Below, piece by piece: positions 9,129-17,361 of a DNA stretch of 64,000 bases; position 1 is the stretch's first letter, and the number at the start of each line of letters is the position of its first letter. A program made the position numbers and the translations under genes. Location of the stretch: positions 186,001 to 250,000 of the forward strand of contig NZ_CP101943.1 of NCBI RefSeq assembly GCF_024508235.1. Direction: 5' to 3'. The notes beneath the pieces are model-generated. The model worked only from the letters and a program-made list of their open reading frames with translations. It ran no database searches and was not told where the DNA came from. The stretch comes from Halococcus qingdaonensis (GTDB lineage: Archaea; Halobacteriota; Halobacteria; Halobacteriales; Halococcaceae).

Positions 9129-9593
9129 TTATCCCTGATGCGTCTCGTCCCAATCGTACGGGATCTCGTCGGTATCGGGCGGTAGCCGCTCCTCGTCGGG
9201 GTCGTCGTAGTCGTAGAGGTTCGTCGGGAAGTTGATCAGCAATGCGGAGTCGTCACCGATCGTCTTGAACCCGTGCCAGCAATCACCGGGGATACGGACG
9301 ACTCGCTGGTTGTGTTCGCCGATGACGAACGTATCGAGTTCCCCGCGTGTCGGTGACGATTCGCGATCGTCGTAGATGGCGACCTTGATGCGTCCCGTCG
9401 GACAGACGAAGTGGTCTATCTGGCCCCGCTCGTGGCGGTGCCACGCGCGGACGACGCCTGGATAGCTCATCGAGTAGTAGCTCATCGCCGGATCGGGGTC
9501 GTACAGCTCCCAGTCCTCGCGGAAGATCTCGACGAGATGGCCGCGCTCGTCCGCGTTGACCTGCAGATCGCGCGCTGTCACTCCCTCTATCAT
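9129..9593 (-). CDS. rfbC: dTDP-4-dehydrorhamnose 3,5-epimerase-like cupin
   Basis: A 154-residue RmlC-type cupin that would epimerise dTDP-4-keto-6-deoxyglucose, completing the dTDP-rhamnose set. Visible hallmarks are ADERGHLVEIFRED at the N-terminus, the histidine-containing VVRAWHRHERGQIDHFVC segment and PGDCWHGFKTIGD. The ATG at 9593 is chosen over the in-frame 9611 because a TATTTATA element lies 28-35 bases upstream of 9593. It is shorter than bacterial RmlC (about 180 residues), like other archaeal copies. Some relatives of this length act on other sugar nucleotides, so the exact substrate is inferred from the neighbouring rfbA, rfbB and rfbD. Confidence 0.82.
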   Translation of the reverse strand: MIEGVTARDLQVNADERGHLVEIFREDWELYDPDPAMSYYSMSYPGVVRAWHRHERGQIDHFVCPTGRIKVAIYDDRESSPTRGELDTFVIGEHNQRVVRIPGDCWHGFKTIGDDSALLINFPTNLYDYDDPDEERLPPDTDEIPYDWDETHQG

Positions 9594-9620
9594 GGCTGTC
9601 CACACGTCCAATGCTGTGCG

Positions 9621-9628
9621 TATAAATA
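9621..9628 (-). promoter_or_regulatory. TATA element of rfbC
   Basis: TATTTATA on the minus strand, 28-35 bases before the ATG at 9593. It supports this start against the one at 9611. Confidence 0.5.
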
Positions 9629-9704
9629 CTCCGGAGCGACGTCGATGAGCGTCGGCGGTCGTCGAACAGGTAGTTTATTCTCCTTGCTCGTTCGTGATCG
9701 GCGT

Positions 9705-10466
9705 ATGCCGGACGACAGCCTGCTTCGCCGTTCGCTTCGCCGGAGTGGGGTTCTCGACTGGATTCGAACGGCGATCGACCGGTACAACCGGATCTACCGA
9801 TCTCCACCGTACGACCCCCCGACCGACCACCGCGAGTTTCGTGCGGTGCGACGCCACTCGCAGGAACCGACCGATATCAGTGATCATCTCGAACGACTGT
9901 TCGTCGAGGCGATGCAGGCTTCTCCCGACACCATCGTCGAATGCGGCGTCCGCAGTGGCGAGTCGACGTTCGTCTTCGAGCGCGTTGCACGCCTCACTGA
10001 CGCCGACGTGGTGAGCGTCGATATCGAGGCGACGTCCTACACCACCGACTACGACGGCTGGCAGTTCGTCAACGCCGATGATGTCGATTTCGCCGCGGAG
10101 TTTGGGAGCTGGTGTGACGAGAACGACGTCGATCCCGCCATCGACGTCCTGTTCGTGGACACGAGCCATCGCTACGAGCACACGCTCGCCGAGATCGAGG
10201 CGTGGTTTCCCCATCTCAGCGAGAACGCAGTCGTCCTCTTTCACGACACCAACATGCAGCGATTTTATCGGCGCAAAGACCGGACGAGAGGGTTGAGTCC
10301 GATCGCGGACCGGGGCGTCATCCGAGCGATAGAGGACCACTTCGACTGCGACCTCGACGAAACCGAATCGTTCGTCACTGTTCTGGATGACTTTGTCTTC
10401 GAACAGTATCCGTATTGTAGTGGCCTCGCCGTCCTCCGAAAACTCGGTTCGACGGCGGCTCCGTAG
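9705..10466 (+). CDS. Class I SAM methyltransferase (Methyltransf_24/CmcI-like)
   Basis: A 253-residue soluble protein. Motif I is seen as TIVECGVRSGEST, the acidic strand 2 end as VVSVDIEA, and the hallmark of this family as DVLFVDTSHRYEHTLAEIEAW followed by VVLFHDT. Families with the FxDxxHxYE and HD motifs include sugar and macrolide O-methyltransferases and cephalosporin hydroxylase-type MTases, with the acidic residues and His often binding a metal. Its position in the rhamnose island suggests glycan O-methylation. ATG 9705 is preceded by GTAGTTTATT about 26-35 bases upstream, while the longer open frame back to 9411 overlaps rfbC. Confidence 0.7.
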   Translation: MPDDSLLRRSLRRSGVLDWIRTAIDRYNRIYRSPPYDPPTDHREFRAVRRHSQEPTDISDHLERLFVEAMQASPDTIVECGVRSGESTFVFERVARLTDADVVSVDIEATSYTTDYDGWQFVNADDVDFAAEFGSWCDENDVDPAIDVLFVDTSHRYEHTLAEIEAWFPHLSENAVVLFHDTNMQRFYRRKDRTRGLSPIADRGVIRAIEDHFDCDLDETESFVTVLDDFVFEQYPYCSGLAVLRKLGSTAAP

Positions 10467-10558
10467 ATCGTCTTCCGTCCGATTTTCGAGACCGAAATCG
10501 ATGGTCGGATTGTTTCCATCTAGAAAGAACCATCACGGGCGGCGGTAGTGATGTTCGT

Positions 10559-11362
10559 ATGGCTCTCAGATCGTATGTAACCGGTGCAGGCCGACTCTAC
10601 CGTCGCGACGGGTTCGATTCGGTCTTTCGCCGCGGTCTCGAAAAGGTCGAACGGGACGTGGGCAATGCACTCCCCGCCATCGGCGATACCCTCTGTCGAG
10701 CGCTGTCCGTCCGAGAGCTGCGTGGCTACCAATCGTCCGAGGACGATCTCACCGATATCATCGACACAGCGTACGACTATCGGGGCTACGGTGCGTATCG
10801 ATCCATCGAGCCGATGCAGATCCGTTCGGAGCTCCGGGATTTCGTCGAAGCGGTCGCTGCCAGCGATCCCGAGACGGTGTGTGAGATCGGCACCGCCCGC
10901 GGCGGGAGCTACTACGTGTGGGCGCAGTATCTCGCTGCCACGAACTACCTCAGCATCGACCTTCCCGGCGGCCGTTTCGGCGGCGGACACTCGCTCAGAC
11001 GTGCCGAGTTCCTCCGCGACGTCTGTGATCGCCCGGACATCGACCAGGCGTTTCTCCGCGGCAATTCCCACTCGCCGGCGACCGCTCGCCACGTCGAGGA
11101 GATCCTCGACGGTGATACCATCGACTTCCTGTTTATCGATGGCGATCATACCTACGACGGTGTCAAAGACGACTTCGAGCGGTATTCACCGTTCGTCGCC
11201 GACGGCGGGCTCATCGCGTTCCACGATATCGTCACTATCGACCACGACCCCGACTGCGAGGTCGACCGATTCTGGCGCGAACTCCGTGAGGAGTACGAGA
11301 CGACCGAGATCGTTGCCGATCCACAGCAGGATCGCGGCGGCGTCGGTCTCGTTCACTGGTGA
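10559..11362 (+). CDS. Class I SAM methyltransferase (Methyltransf_24/CmcI-like), second copy
   Basis: A 267-residue protein. Motif I reads TVCEIGTARGGSYYVW, strand 2 ends in YLSIDLPGG, and the metal/substrate motif is IDFLFIDGDHTYDGVKDDFERY followed by LIAFHDIV. It is distantly related to the gene ending at 10466, with the same architecture but low identity, so the two are unlikely to be a recent duplication. A basic 60-residue N-terminal extension may pack against membrane or partner. It probably methylates a sugar of the glycan made by this island; the substrate is not deducible. Confidence 0.72.
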   Translation: MALRSYVTGAGRLYRRDGFDSVFRRGLEKVERDVGNALPAIGDTLCRALSVRELRGYQSSEDDLTDIIDTAYDYRGYGAYRSIEPMQIRSELRDFVEAVAASDPETVCEIGTARGGSYYVWAQYLAATNYLSIDLPGGRFGGGHSLRRAEFLRDVCDRPDIDQAFLRGNSHSPATARHVEEILDGDTIDFLFIDGDHTYDGVKDDFERYSPFVADGGLIAFHDIVTIDHDPDCEVDRFWRELREEYETTEIVADPQQDRGGVGLVHW

Positions 11363-11389
11363 CGAGTCCATCGCTGTCGCCGATATTGG

Positions 11390-12250
11390 TCACGATACGG
11401 ACGTCGCATCGACGAACGCGTCGGCCGAACGAGGGTAGGCAGTGCAGTAGATCACCAGCGGATTGAGAACGATACTGGCGGCTGCAACGACGACTGGCAG
11501 CAGTGAATCGGTGTTTTTCCGATGTACGACGACCCGCGCCCGGATCATCTTCGCCAAGGTGACGAAATTTCGTATGCTTGGGGCGTACATATCGTCGTTG
11601 TCCGGGTGGATCGAGTGTGTGTCCAGTATCGCTCGCATCGGCACGCCGGCATCGGCGAGCCGCAACGACAGATCGACGTCCTCGACGCGCAGCGGCATCG
11701 CCGGATCGAACACCTGCCCCGAAAGCACGGTCCGATATATCTCTCGGGGAACGATCACGCCATCACCGGGAACGTAGTTCACCGCAGCATCCCCGGACAG
11801 CGAATCGACGCGATACGGGAGCGTAAACCGATACCGGGAGAGGAGGCGTACACACGTCCGTTCGGAAGACACACGGTAGTTGCGCCGGGCCGTCGTCCAT
11901 ACCGCGTCCGGCGTGACCCGCTCGGAAAGCGTCCGCAAGTATCCGTCAGGGAACAGCGTATCGTGATTGTAACAGCAGATATACTGCCCATCGCTTTCGC
12001 GGATGCCTCGGTTGATACCCCGGCTGAAGCCACGATTTCGTTCGTTTTCGACTATCCGTACCGAATCGTCCTCCGAGTAGGCGTTCCGAAGCAGCTGTAC
12101 CGTGTCGTCCTGACTGTCGTTGTCCACGACGACGACCTCGTAGTCGGTGAACGACTGCTGCTCGACCGATTCGAGCGTCCGGAGGATCGCCTCTCCTGCG
12201 TTCCACGTGAGAAATACGAGCGAGAACAGCGGCCGCGAGTCCGTCTCCAT
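11390..12250 (-). CDS. Family 2 glycosyltransferase
   Basis: A 286-residue GT-A enzyme beginning with LFSLVFLTWNAGEAIL, then VVVDNDSQDDT, RNRGFSRGINRGI and YICCYNHDT (the DxD region appears as NHD). A C-terminal RVEDVDLSLRLADAG is the ED acceptor-base motif of rhamnosyltransferase-like GT2 members. A hydrophobic segment near the C-terminus may anchor it. With dTDP-rhamnose made next door it is a candidate rhamnosyltransferase, which is an inference from context. The ATG at 12250 is used; the upstream codon at 12253 is GTG. Confidence 0.8.
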   Translation of the reverse strand: METDSRPLFSLVFLTWNAGEAILRTLESVEQQSFTDYEVVVVDNDSQDDTVQLLRNAYSEDDSVRIVENERNRGFSRGINRGIRESDGQYICCYNHDTLFPDGYLRTLSERVTPDAVWTTARRNYRVSSERTCVRLLSRYRFTLPYRVDSLSGDAAVNYVPGDGVIVPREIYRTVLSGQVFDPAMPLRVEDVDLSLRLADAGVPMRAILDTHSIHPDNDDMYAPSIRNFVTLAKMIRARVVVHRKNTDSLLPVVVAAASIVLNPLVIYCTAYPRSADAFVDATSVS

Positions 12251-12358
12251 CACTGGTTTGTTGGTCGACAGCGCATTGGTGAAACGGTCATGGATCGTGG
12301 CTTCGTTCCATCGAGATTGCTATCAGACTGACGGCACAGTCGTCTCGGTCACGCTCGT

Positions 12359-13456
12359 TCACCTGATCCACGTGGTGAAGATGGTGCGAGCGAGGCCGAG
12401 TGCGTAGCCGAGTTTCGGCTTTTTCGTCGTTCCGGTTTCACGCTGCGCGATGGAGACCGGGATCTCTCGGATCCGCAGCCCGTTTTTGCGGGCTTCGATG
12501 ATGAGTTCGGGCGCACTGAACCGCTCTTCGGTGAGTGTGAGGTCGTCGAGCTGTGCCCCGCGGATCGCGCGAAACCCGTTCGTACAGTCGGTGATGTTCG
12601 ACTTGGTGATCACGTTGATCACCTTCGTGAACAGTCGGATTCCGGCTCGGCGAGCGACACCGTTCCCCGATTCGTCGACACCCGCATACCGTGAGCCGAC
12701 CACGTAGTCGGCCGCATCGTCGGCGATCGGCGCGACGAGCGCGTCGAGCTGGTCGATCGGGTGTTGGCCATCGGCGTCGATCGTGACGACGATGTCGGCA
12801 CCGCGCTGCTGGGCGAGTTCGAAGCCCGTCTTGAGTGCGCCGCCCTGTCCCTGATTGAGCGGATGCTCGACGGCAGTCGCCCCGGTCGATGCAACCCGGT
12901 CGACCGTTCCATCGGTCGATCCATCGGAGACGACGAGCGTTTCGACCGCGTAGCCGTGGACCGATTCCGGCAGTGAACTGACGACGTTTCGGATGCTTTC
13001 GGCCTCGTTGTAGGCGGGAATCACCACACAGACCGTTCGTTCCGTGCTGGTGTCGTTGCTGGCCGTCTCGGTGGCTCGCTCCACTGCGAGATCCCGTGTG
13101 AGTTCGGTGATCGACAGTTGGTTGCTCCGCACCTGAGCCAACAGATACAGGACGAGCAACACCAGCGCGCTGTTCGCGAGCAACGACACGATGAGCGACC
13201 GGCGTTCGACGTGAAACGCCGACGCGAGGGCACTGTACACGGCCGGAAACGCTCCGGCGGCGAACACGCCGAGCGAGAGGGCGATCGCGATCAGGAACTC
13301 CTGCCGCGAGAACGTGGTTCGGTAGCGCTCGAACCCCCAGAGGAAAATCACGACGGCGAGGCCGATGAGGAACGCGGTGAGCGTGCCACTGTCGAGCCCG
13401 AAGGCTTGCAACACGGGTCCGTTTGCAGTCTGCAGGCCTGCTTCCCACACCGGCAT
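12359..13456 (-). CDS. DUF2304-like membrane domain fused to DPM1-like GT2
   Basis: A 365-residue two-domain protein. Residues about 20-120 form three hydrophobic segments typical of DUF2304, with FERYRTTFSRQEF between them. Residues about 142-360 are a polyprenyl-phosphate glycosyltransferase, with VCVVIPAYNEAESI, VVSDGSTDGT, HPLNQGQGGALKTGF, IDADGQHPID (DxD) and SNITDCTNGFRAI. Enzymes of this type load a sugar onto dolichyl or polyprenyl phosphate for use by GT-C enzymes such as the one at 3917. In many genomes DUF2304 is a separate small protein beside a DPM1-like gene, and here the two are fused. Confidence 0.82.
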   Translation of the reverse strand: MPVWEAGLQTANGPVLQAFGLDSGTLTAFLIGLAVVIFLWGFERYRTTFSRQEFLIAIALSLGVFAAGAFPAVYSALASAFHVERRSLIVSLLANSALVLLVLYLLAQVRSNQLSITELTRDLAVERATETASNDTSTERTVCVVIPAYNEAESIRNVVSSLPESVHGYAVETLVVSDGSTDGTVDRVASTGATAVEHPLNQGQGGALKTGFELAQQRGADIVVTIDADGQHPIDQLDALVAPIADDAADYVVGSRYAGVDESGNGVARRAGIRLFTKVINVITKSNITDCTNGFRAIRGAQLDDLTLTEERFSAPELIIEARKNGLRIREIPVSIAQRETGTTKKPKLGYALGLARTIFTTWIR

Positions 13457-13608
13457 TGTTGCCTGTTCGGTCTCTCGACGACACGACTATTAGCGCTTGT
13501 GGCTGCAGCCCCGCTCTCCCGGTTGGTGGCTGCTGGCCGGACCCGCCGGTATCGACATTGACAAAGCACATGAGTTATCCCGACTGCTAAACCAGTATCG
13601 TCTGATCG

Positions 13609-14487
13609 ATGACTCACTCGCCGGCCGTTCTCTCGGTCGATCTCGAATTCTTCACCCATCTTCCCGCCTATCGGAACGCACGCGGGCGGACCGACCGAGA
13701 CGACATCGGTCTCGCTGCCGTCGACGATCTCCTCGCCGTCTTCGACGACTACGACGTATCGACGACGTTTTTCGTGGTTAGCGACATCGCCGAGCGCCAT
13801 CCCGACTGTGTCGAACGGGTCGCCGCTGCTGGTCACGAGATCGCCTCACATACCCACCGCCATCGCCATCTCACGACGCTGGACGAGCGCGATCGTCGCG
13901 ACGAAATCGATCGCTCTCGGACGCTCCTCGAAGACGTGACGGGAACGTCGGTCACGGGATTTCGTGCGCCGTCGTTCGATACTGCTGCGGACCACTTCTC
14001 GATGCTCGCGGCAGCCGGCTACGAGTACGACTCCAGCATCGTTCCGTGTCGGTCGATTCCGGGCTGGTACGGCGGCGACCACGATATCGACAGCCCCGTG
14101 CCGGCGACGCAGGTGCAGTCGGCCGCTCCCGACACGATCACCGAACTGCCGGTGAGTGCCTTCCCCGGGCTCCGCCTTCCGCTTACGGGTACCTGGCTCC
14201 GATTTTTCGGTCCCCGATATACGACCACTGGCATGCGACTGCTCGCCCGTCGTGGGATCCGTCCGGTTCTCTACGTCCATCCGTGGGAGTTCGCCGACCT
14301 TCCGGACGTGGCAGGCGTTCCGAACCGGGTGTACTGGCACACCGGTAGCTGGATGCGCCGCTCACTGCTCAGGATACTCGACGGTCCGTTCGAGTTCGTC
14401 ACCGCACGGTCGGCCGTCGAGAGCGCGACCGAGAGCGATGACCCGGCCAGCAGTACCGCCAGCGACACTGTCGTTGGAGGGCGGTAG
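13609..14487 (+). CDS. Polysaccharide deacetylase (NodB-type, CE4)
   Basis: A 292-residue protein with CE4 motifs: SVDLEFF (motif 1 Asp), ASHTHRHRHLT (metal-binding H-xxx-H), GFRAPSFD (motif 3) and a late YVHPWEF (motif 5 His). It resembles the XrtA/PEP-CTERM type deacetylases (DUF3473-like C-terminus) that remove N-acetyl groups from hexosamine-containing glycans. The next gene starts only four bases after its TAG, so the two are probably co-transcribed. No signal peptide is apparent; a cytoplasmic or membrane-associated role acting before export is possible. Confidence 0.85.
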   Translation: MTHSPAVLSVDLEFFTHLPAYRNARGRTDRDDIGLAAVDDLLAVFDDYDVSTTFFVVSDIAERHPDCVERVAAAGHEIASHTHRHRHLTTLDERDRRDEIDRSRTLLEDVTGTSVTGFRAPSFDTAADHFSMLAAAGYEYDSSIVPCRSIPGWYGGDHDIDSPVPATQVQSAAPDTITELPVSAFPGLRLPLTGTWLRFFGPRYTTTGMRLLARRGIRPVLYVHPWEFADLPDVAGVPNRVYWHTGSWMRRSLLRILDGPFEFVTARSAVESATESDDPASSTASDTVVGGR

Positions 14488-14491
14488 CGTG

Positions 14492-15526
14492 ATGGATTCG
14501 AAACGTCGGGCATGGCTGTTCAGAGCTGCCCAGTATCTCCTCGGAGCGCTCACGCTCGCATGGGTGCTTGGACAGGTCGAGTGGGAACGCACGGTATCGC
14601 TGTTCGCTTCGGTCTCCATCGAAACGACCGTGGCGCTCATCGCCGTGAGCGGCGTTGGACTTCTCGTTGCGCTTGCCATGTGGCACGTGCTGCTCGACAG
14701 GATCGAAGACACACGCTTTCGGGCCGCCATCGATACCGGTCTCATCGTCCTCTTCGTCAACCATCTCCTGCCATCACGGCTGTCGGGGCGGGCCGTCGCC
14801 CCGTTCGTCGTCCACCACCGGACCGGCATGGCGTATCCGGGTGCCGTCGGCGTTTCGGGCGTTCACACCGGCCTGTATGCGATTCTGTACGGTCTCGTTG
14901 CATTCCTCGGTCTCGTACTCAGTGTGGGCCAACTGCCGCTGGGACTTGCGCTCGTTCTCGTGCTCTCGACCGCACTGTATGCCGCCGCCGGAACGGCCGT
15001 GTTGCTCGCCGGTATCAATCTCAGCGCCGTCGAGCGCATTGCGGGCGGGATCGAGCGCATCGCTCGCCGTGTTCCGGTCGTGGGCGATCGGCTCGCAGCA
15101 CTTGCGAGAAAACTCCCCGAATTCTCGGCGGCATCGGCGGCTACCTTCCGTACGCTGCTGCGCGACCCCGTTGCGATCGTCTCCTACACGGCCGGGTTCG
15201 TGGTTGCACAGCTGATCGTCCCCGGCCTGCGAGTGTGGCTGATCTTCGAGAGTCTTGGCGTCAGTCTGGAGCCAGCGCTCTTCCTGCCGTTCTATCTCAT
15301 CATGGCATACAGCGTCACGCTGTTACCGCTCACGCCGGGCGGCGTCGGCGTCACCGAGGCGACGGCGACGGCGGTGTTCATCGCCCTCGGCGTGCCGAGT
15401 ACGGCGATCGTCACGGCGATTTTCGTCGATCGACTGCTCGGCTCCTATCTCCCAGCGCTCGTCGGCTGGTATCCCTCCCTCAAGATGGATCTCTCGAAAC
15501 TCGTCGAGTCACCGAGTCAGGACTGA
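14492..15526 (+). CDS. LPG-synthase-TM-like membrane protein (flippase-like, UPF0104)
   Basis: A 344-residue polytopic protein with seven to eight TM segments. Features include FVNHLLPSRLSGRAVAPFVV (the conserved N-x-x-L-P-x-R patch), and YSVTLLPLTPGGVGVTEA (the PxxPGGxGxxE motif), which together define the lysylphosphatidylglycerol-synthase TM / glycosyltransferase-associated flippase-like superfamily. Family members associate with glycan lipids. Four bases separate it from the deacetylase and thirty from the phosphodiesterase, suggesting an operon. GTG at 14489 is an alternative start. Confidence 0.82.
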   Translation: MDSKRRAWLFRAAQYLLGALTLAWVLGQVEWERTVSLFASVSIETTVALIAVSGVGLLVALAMWHVLLDRIEDTRFRAAIDTGLIVLFVNHLLPSRLSGRAVAPFVVHHRTGMAYPGAVGVSGVHTGLYAILYGLVAFLGLVLSVGQLPLGLALVLVLSTALYAAAGTAVLLAGINLSAVERIAGGIERIARRVPVVGDRLAALARKLPEFSAASAATFRTLLRDPVAIVSYTAGFVVAQLIVPGLRVWLIFESLGVSLEPALFLPFYLIMAYSVTLLPLTPGGVGVTEATATAVFIALGVPSTAIVTAIFVDRLLGSYLPALVGWYPSLKMDLSKLVESPSQD

Positions 15527-15556
15527 AACGAGAACCTATTTCCTCGTTGCAGTATC

Positions 15557-17110
15557 ATGGCGGGCATGACACGGACGTTCGTCGTCGGTCTCGACGGTGC
15601 GGGCTGGCGATTGCTCGAACCGTGGATCGAGGCCGGTGAGCTCCCGAATCTCGCCGCGCTTCGGTCCGGCGGCGTGTGGGCCGAGAGTCGGAGCTGCCTC
15701 CCGCCCGTGACGTTCCCGAACTGGAAGTGTTACTCTTCCGGCAAAGATCCCGGCGGCTTCGGCGTGTTCTGGTTCGAAAACGTCGACCTCGCGAACGAAC
15801 GCATCGAAACGACCGACAGCCGTGATTTCCACACTGCGGAGCTGTGGGACTACCTCAACGACGCCGGACGCTCGACGGGCGTCGTCAACATGCCGACGAT
15901 GTACCCGCCGCGTGAACTCGACGGCGTCGTCGTCTCCGGCGGACCGAGCACCGTCGAGGGGGAGTATCGCTCGATCAGTTCGGGGTATACCTATCCCGAG
16001 GGACTCGATCAGCGGCTCACCGAGGAGTTCGATTACCGAGTCCATCCCGAACCGCTCCTCTCCTCGAACGAGGAACGCGGTGCGGAAGTCGACGCCATTC
16101 TCTCGGTGCTCGAAAGCCGCTTCGAAGTCGCACTGCGGCTGTTCGAGGAGCAGGAGCTCGATTTCATGCACGTGACGCTGTTTTACCTCAACGTCCTGCA
16201 TCACTTCTTCTGGGACGACGAGCCAACCCTGCGGGCGTGGAAACTCGTCGACGAGTGGCTCGGACGACTGGACGACCTCGACGACACCAACCTCGTCGTT
16301 CTCTCGGATCATGGGAGCGCGCCGACGACGACGGAGTTCTATATCAACGAGTGGCTCGCCGAGAACGACTACCAGTCCCGCGAACGGACCATCGAGGACG
16401 TCCTCCGAACGGTCGGTCTCGATCGGGAGAACGTTCTGCGCGTCGCAAAACGCGTCGGTGCCGTCGACGTCCTGAAACGAACCGTTCCCGAACGGCTTCA
16501 ACAGCTGGTCCCACAGCGAGCGGGCGTCAAGCGCGGACGGAAACTCGAAGCGATCGATCTCGATCGGACGAGCGCCGTCGCGAGTTCACAGGGTCCGATC
16601 TATCTCAACCCCGAGTTCGAGACCGACGCCCTCCGCGACGAACTCATCGAGACGCTCCGCTCGGTCTCGGACGAGGAGGGGCCACTGTTCACTGCAGTTC
16701 ATCGCGGTGAGGACGTTTACTCCGGTCCATATCTCGACCTCGCACCCGAAATCGTCGTCGACCAGCGATCAGGCGTCCACGTCAACGATGGGGTCGGCGG
16801 TGGCTCGATCCACACCGATCCCGACCGCTGGGCAGCGGAGAACACACCACACGGCATCTTCATGGCCAACGGCCCCGATTTCGACACTCGCGGTGAGATC
16901 GACCGGATCAGTATCCTCGATATCGCACCGACGCTGTTGGTCACGAACGGAACTGCCGTTCCGGAGGACATGCGTGGTGACGTGCTGCCGATCTTCACTG
17001 AGGACCCCTCGTGGGACTCTCGTGAGCCGATACAGCTGGATCGGCACGACACGAAGCAACACTCCGAACAGGTCTCGGACCGACTCAAGCAGTTGGGGTA
17101 TATGGAGTAG
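15557..17110 (+). CDS. Type I phosphodiesterase/nucleotide pyrophosphatase family protein
   Basis: A 517-residue alkaline-phosphatase-superfamily hydrolase. The first metal site is VVGLDGAGWR, the nucleophile region PPVTFPNWKCYSSGKDPG (Thr or Ser), the middle metal site VVLSDHGSAP, and the last IHTDPD with HGIFMANGP. Archaeal members are often encoded in surface-glycan loci and may cleave sugar- or lipid-phosphodiesters. ATG 15566 (MTRTFVVG) is an equally good start and is better spaced from CCTATTT at 15534-15540. A second, more distant family member is at 56528. The gene ends the glycan island just before the IS element. Confidence 0.82.
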   Translation: MAGMTRTFVVGLDGAGWRLLEPWIEAGELPNLAALRSGGVWAESRSCLPPVTFPNWKCYSSGKDPGGFGVFWFENVDLANERIETTDSRDFHTAELWDYLNDAGRSTGVVNMPTMYPPRELDGVVVSGGPSTVEGEYRSISSGYTYPEGLDQRLTEEFDYRVHPEPLLSSNEERGAEVDAILSVLESRFEVALRLFEEQELDFMHVTLFYLNVLHHFFWDDEPTLRAWKLVDEWLGRLDDLDDTNLVVLSDHGSAPTTTEFYINEWLAENDYQSRERTIEDVLRTVGLDRENVLRVAKRVGAVDVLKRTVPERLQQLVPQRAGVKRGRKLEAIDLDRTSAVASSQGPIYLNPEFETDALRDELIETLRSVSDEEGPLFTAVHRGEDVYSGPYLDLAPEIVVDQRSGVHVNDGVGGGSIHTDPDRWAAENTPHGIFMANGPDFDTRGEIDRISILDIAPTLLVTNGTAVPEDMRGDVLPIFTEDPSWDSREPIQLDRHDTKQHSEQVSDRLKQLGYME

Positions 17111-17361
17111 TCTCACCGACCAGCGTACTGGTCGGATCGAACGGGAGCGCCGTCGCCATTCGATGGAAACAGTGCCGTCTTATCCGGGTAACAGGCGCAA
17201 GACCCCTCCCTCAAGGAGCGCAGGGTCGTCCGATTTATCGGACGCACAAGCGAGTAGGGAGGGGATACGCGCCGTAAGCTTGGTTACATTCCCGGCGGTG
17301 GTTGCCGGGTCGGATATTCACCAGACCAAACACTTACTAGCGGACAGATACATGGTTATGT

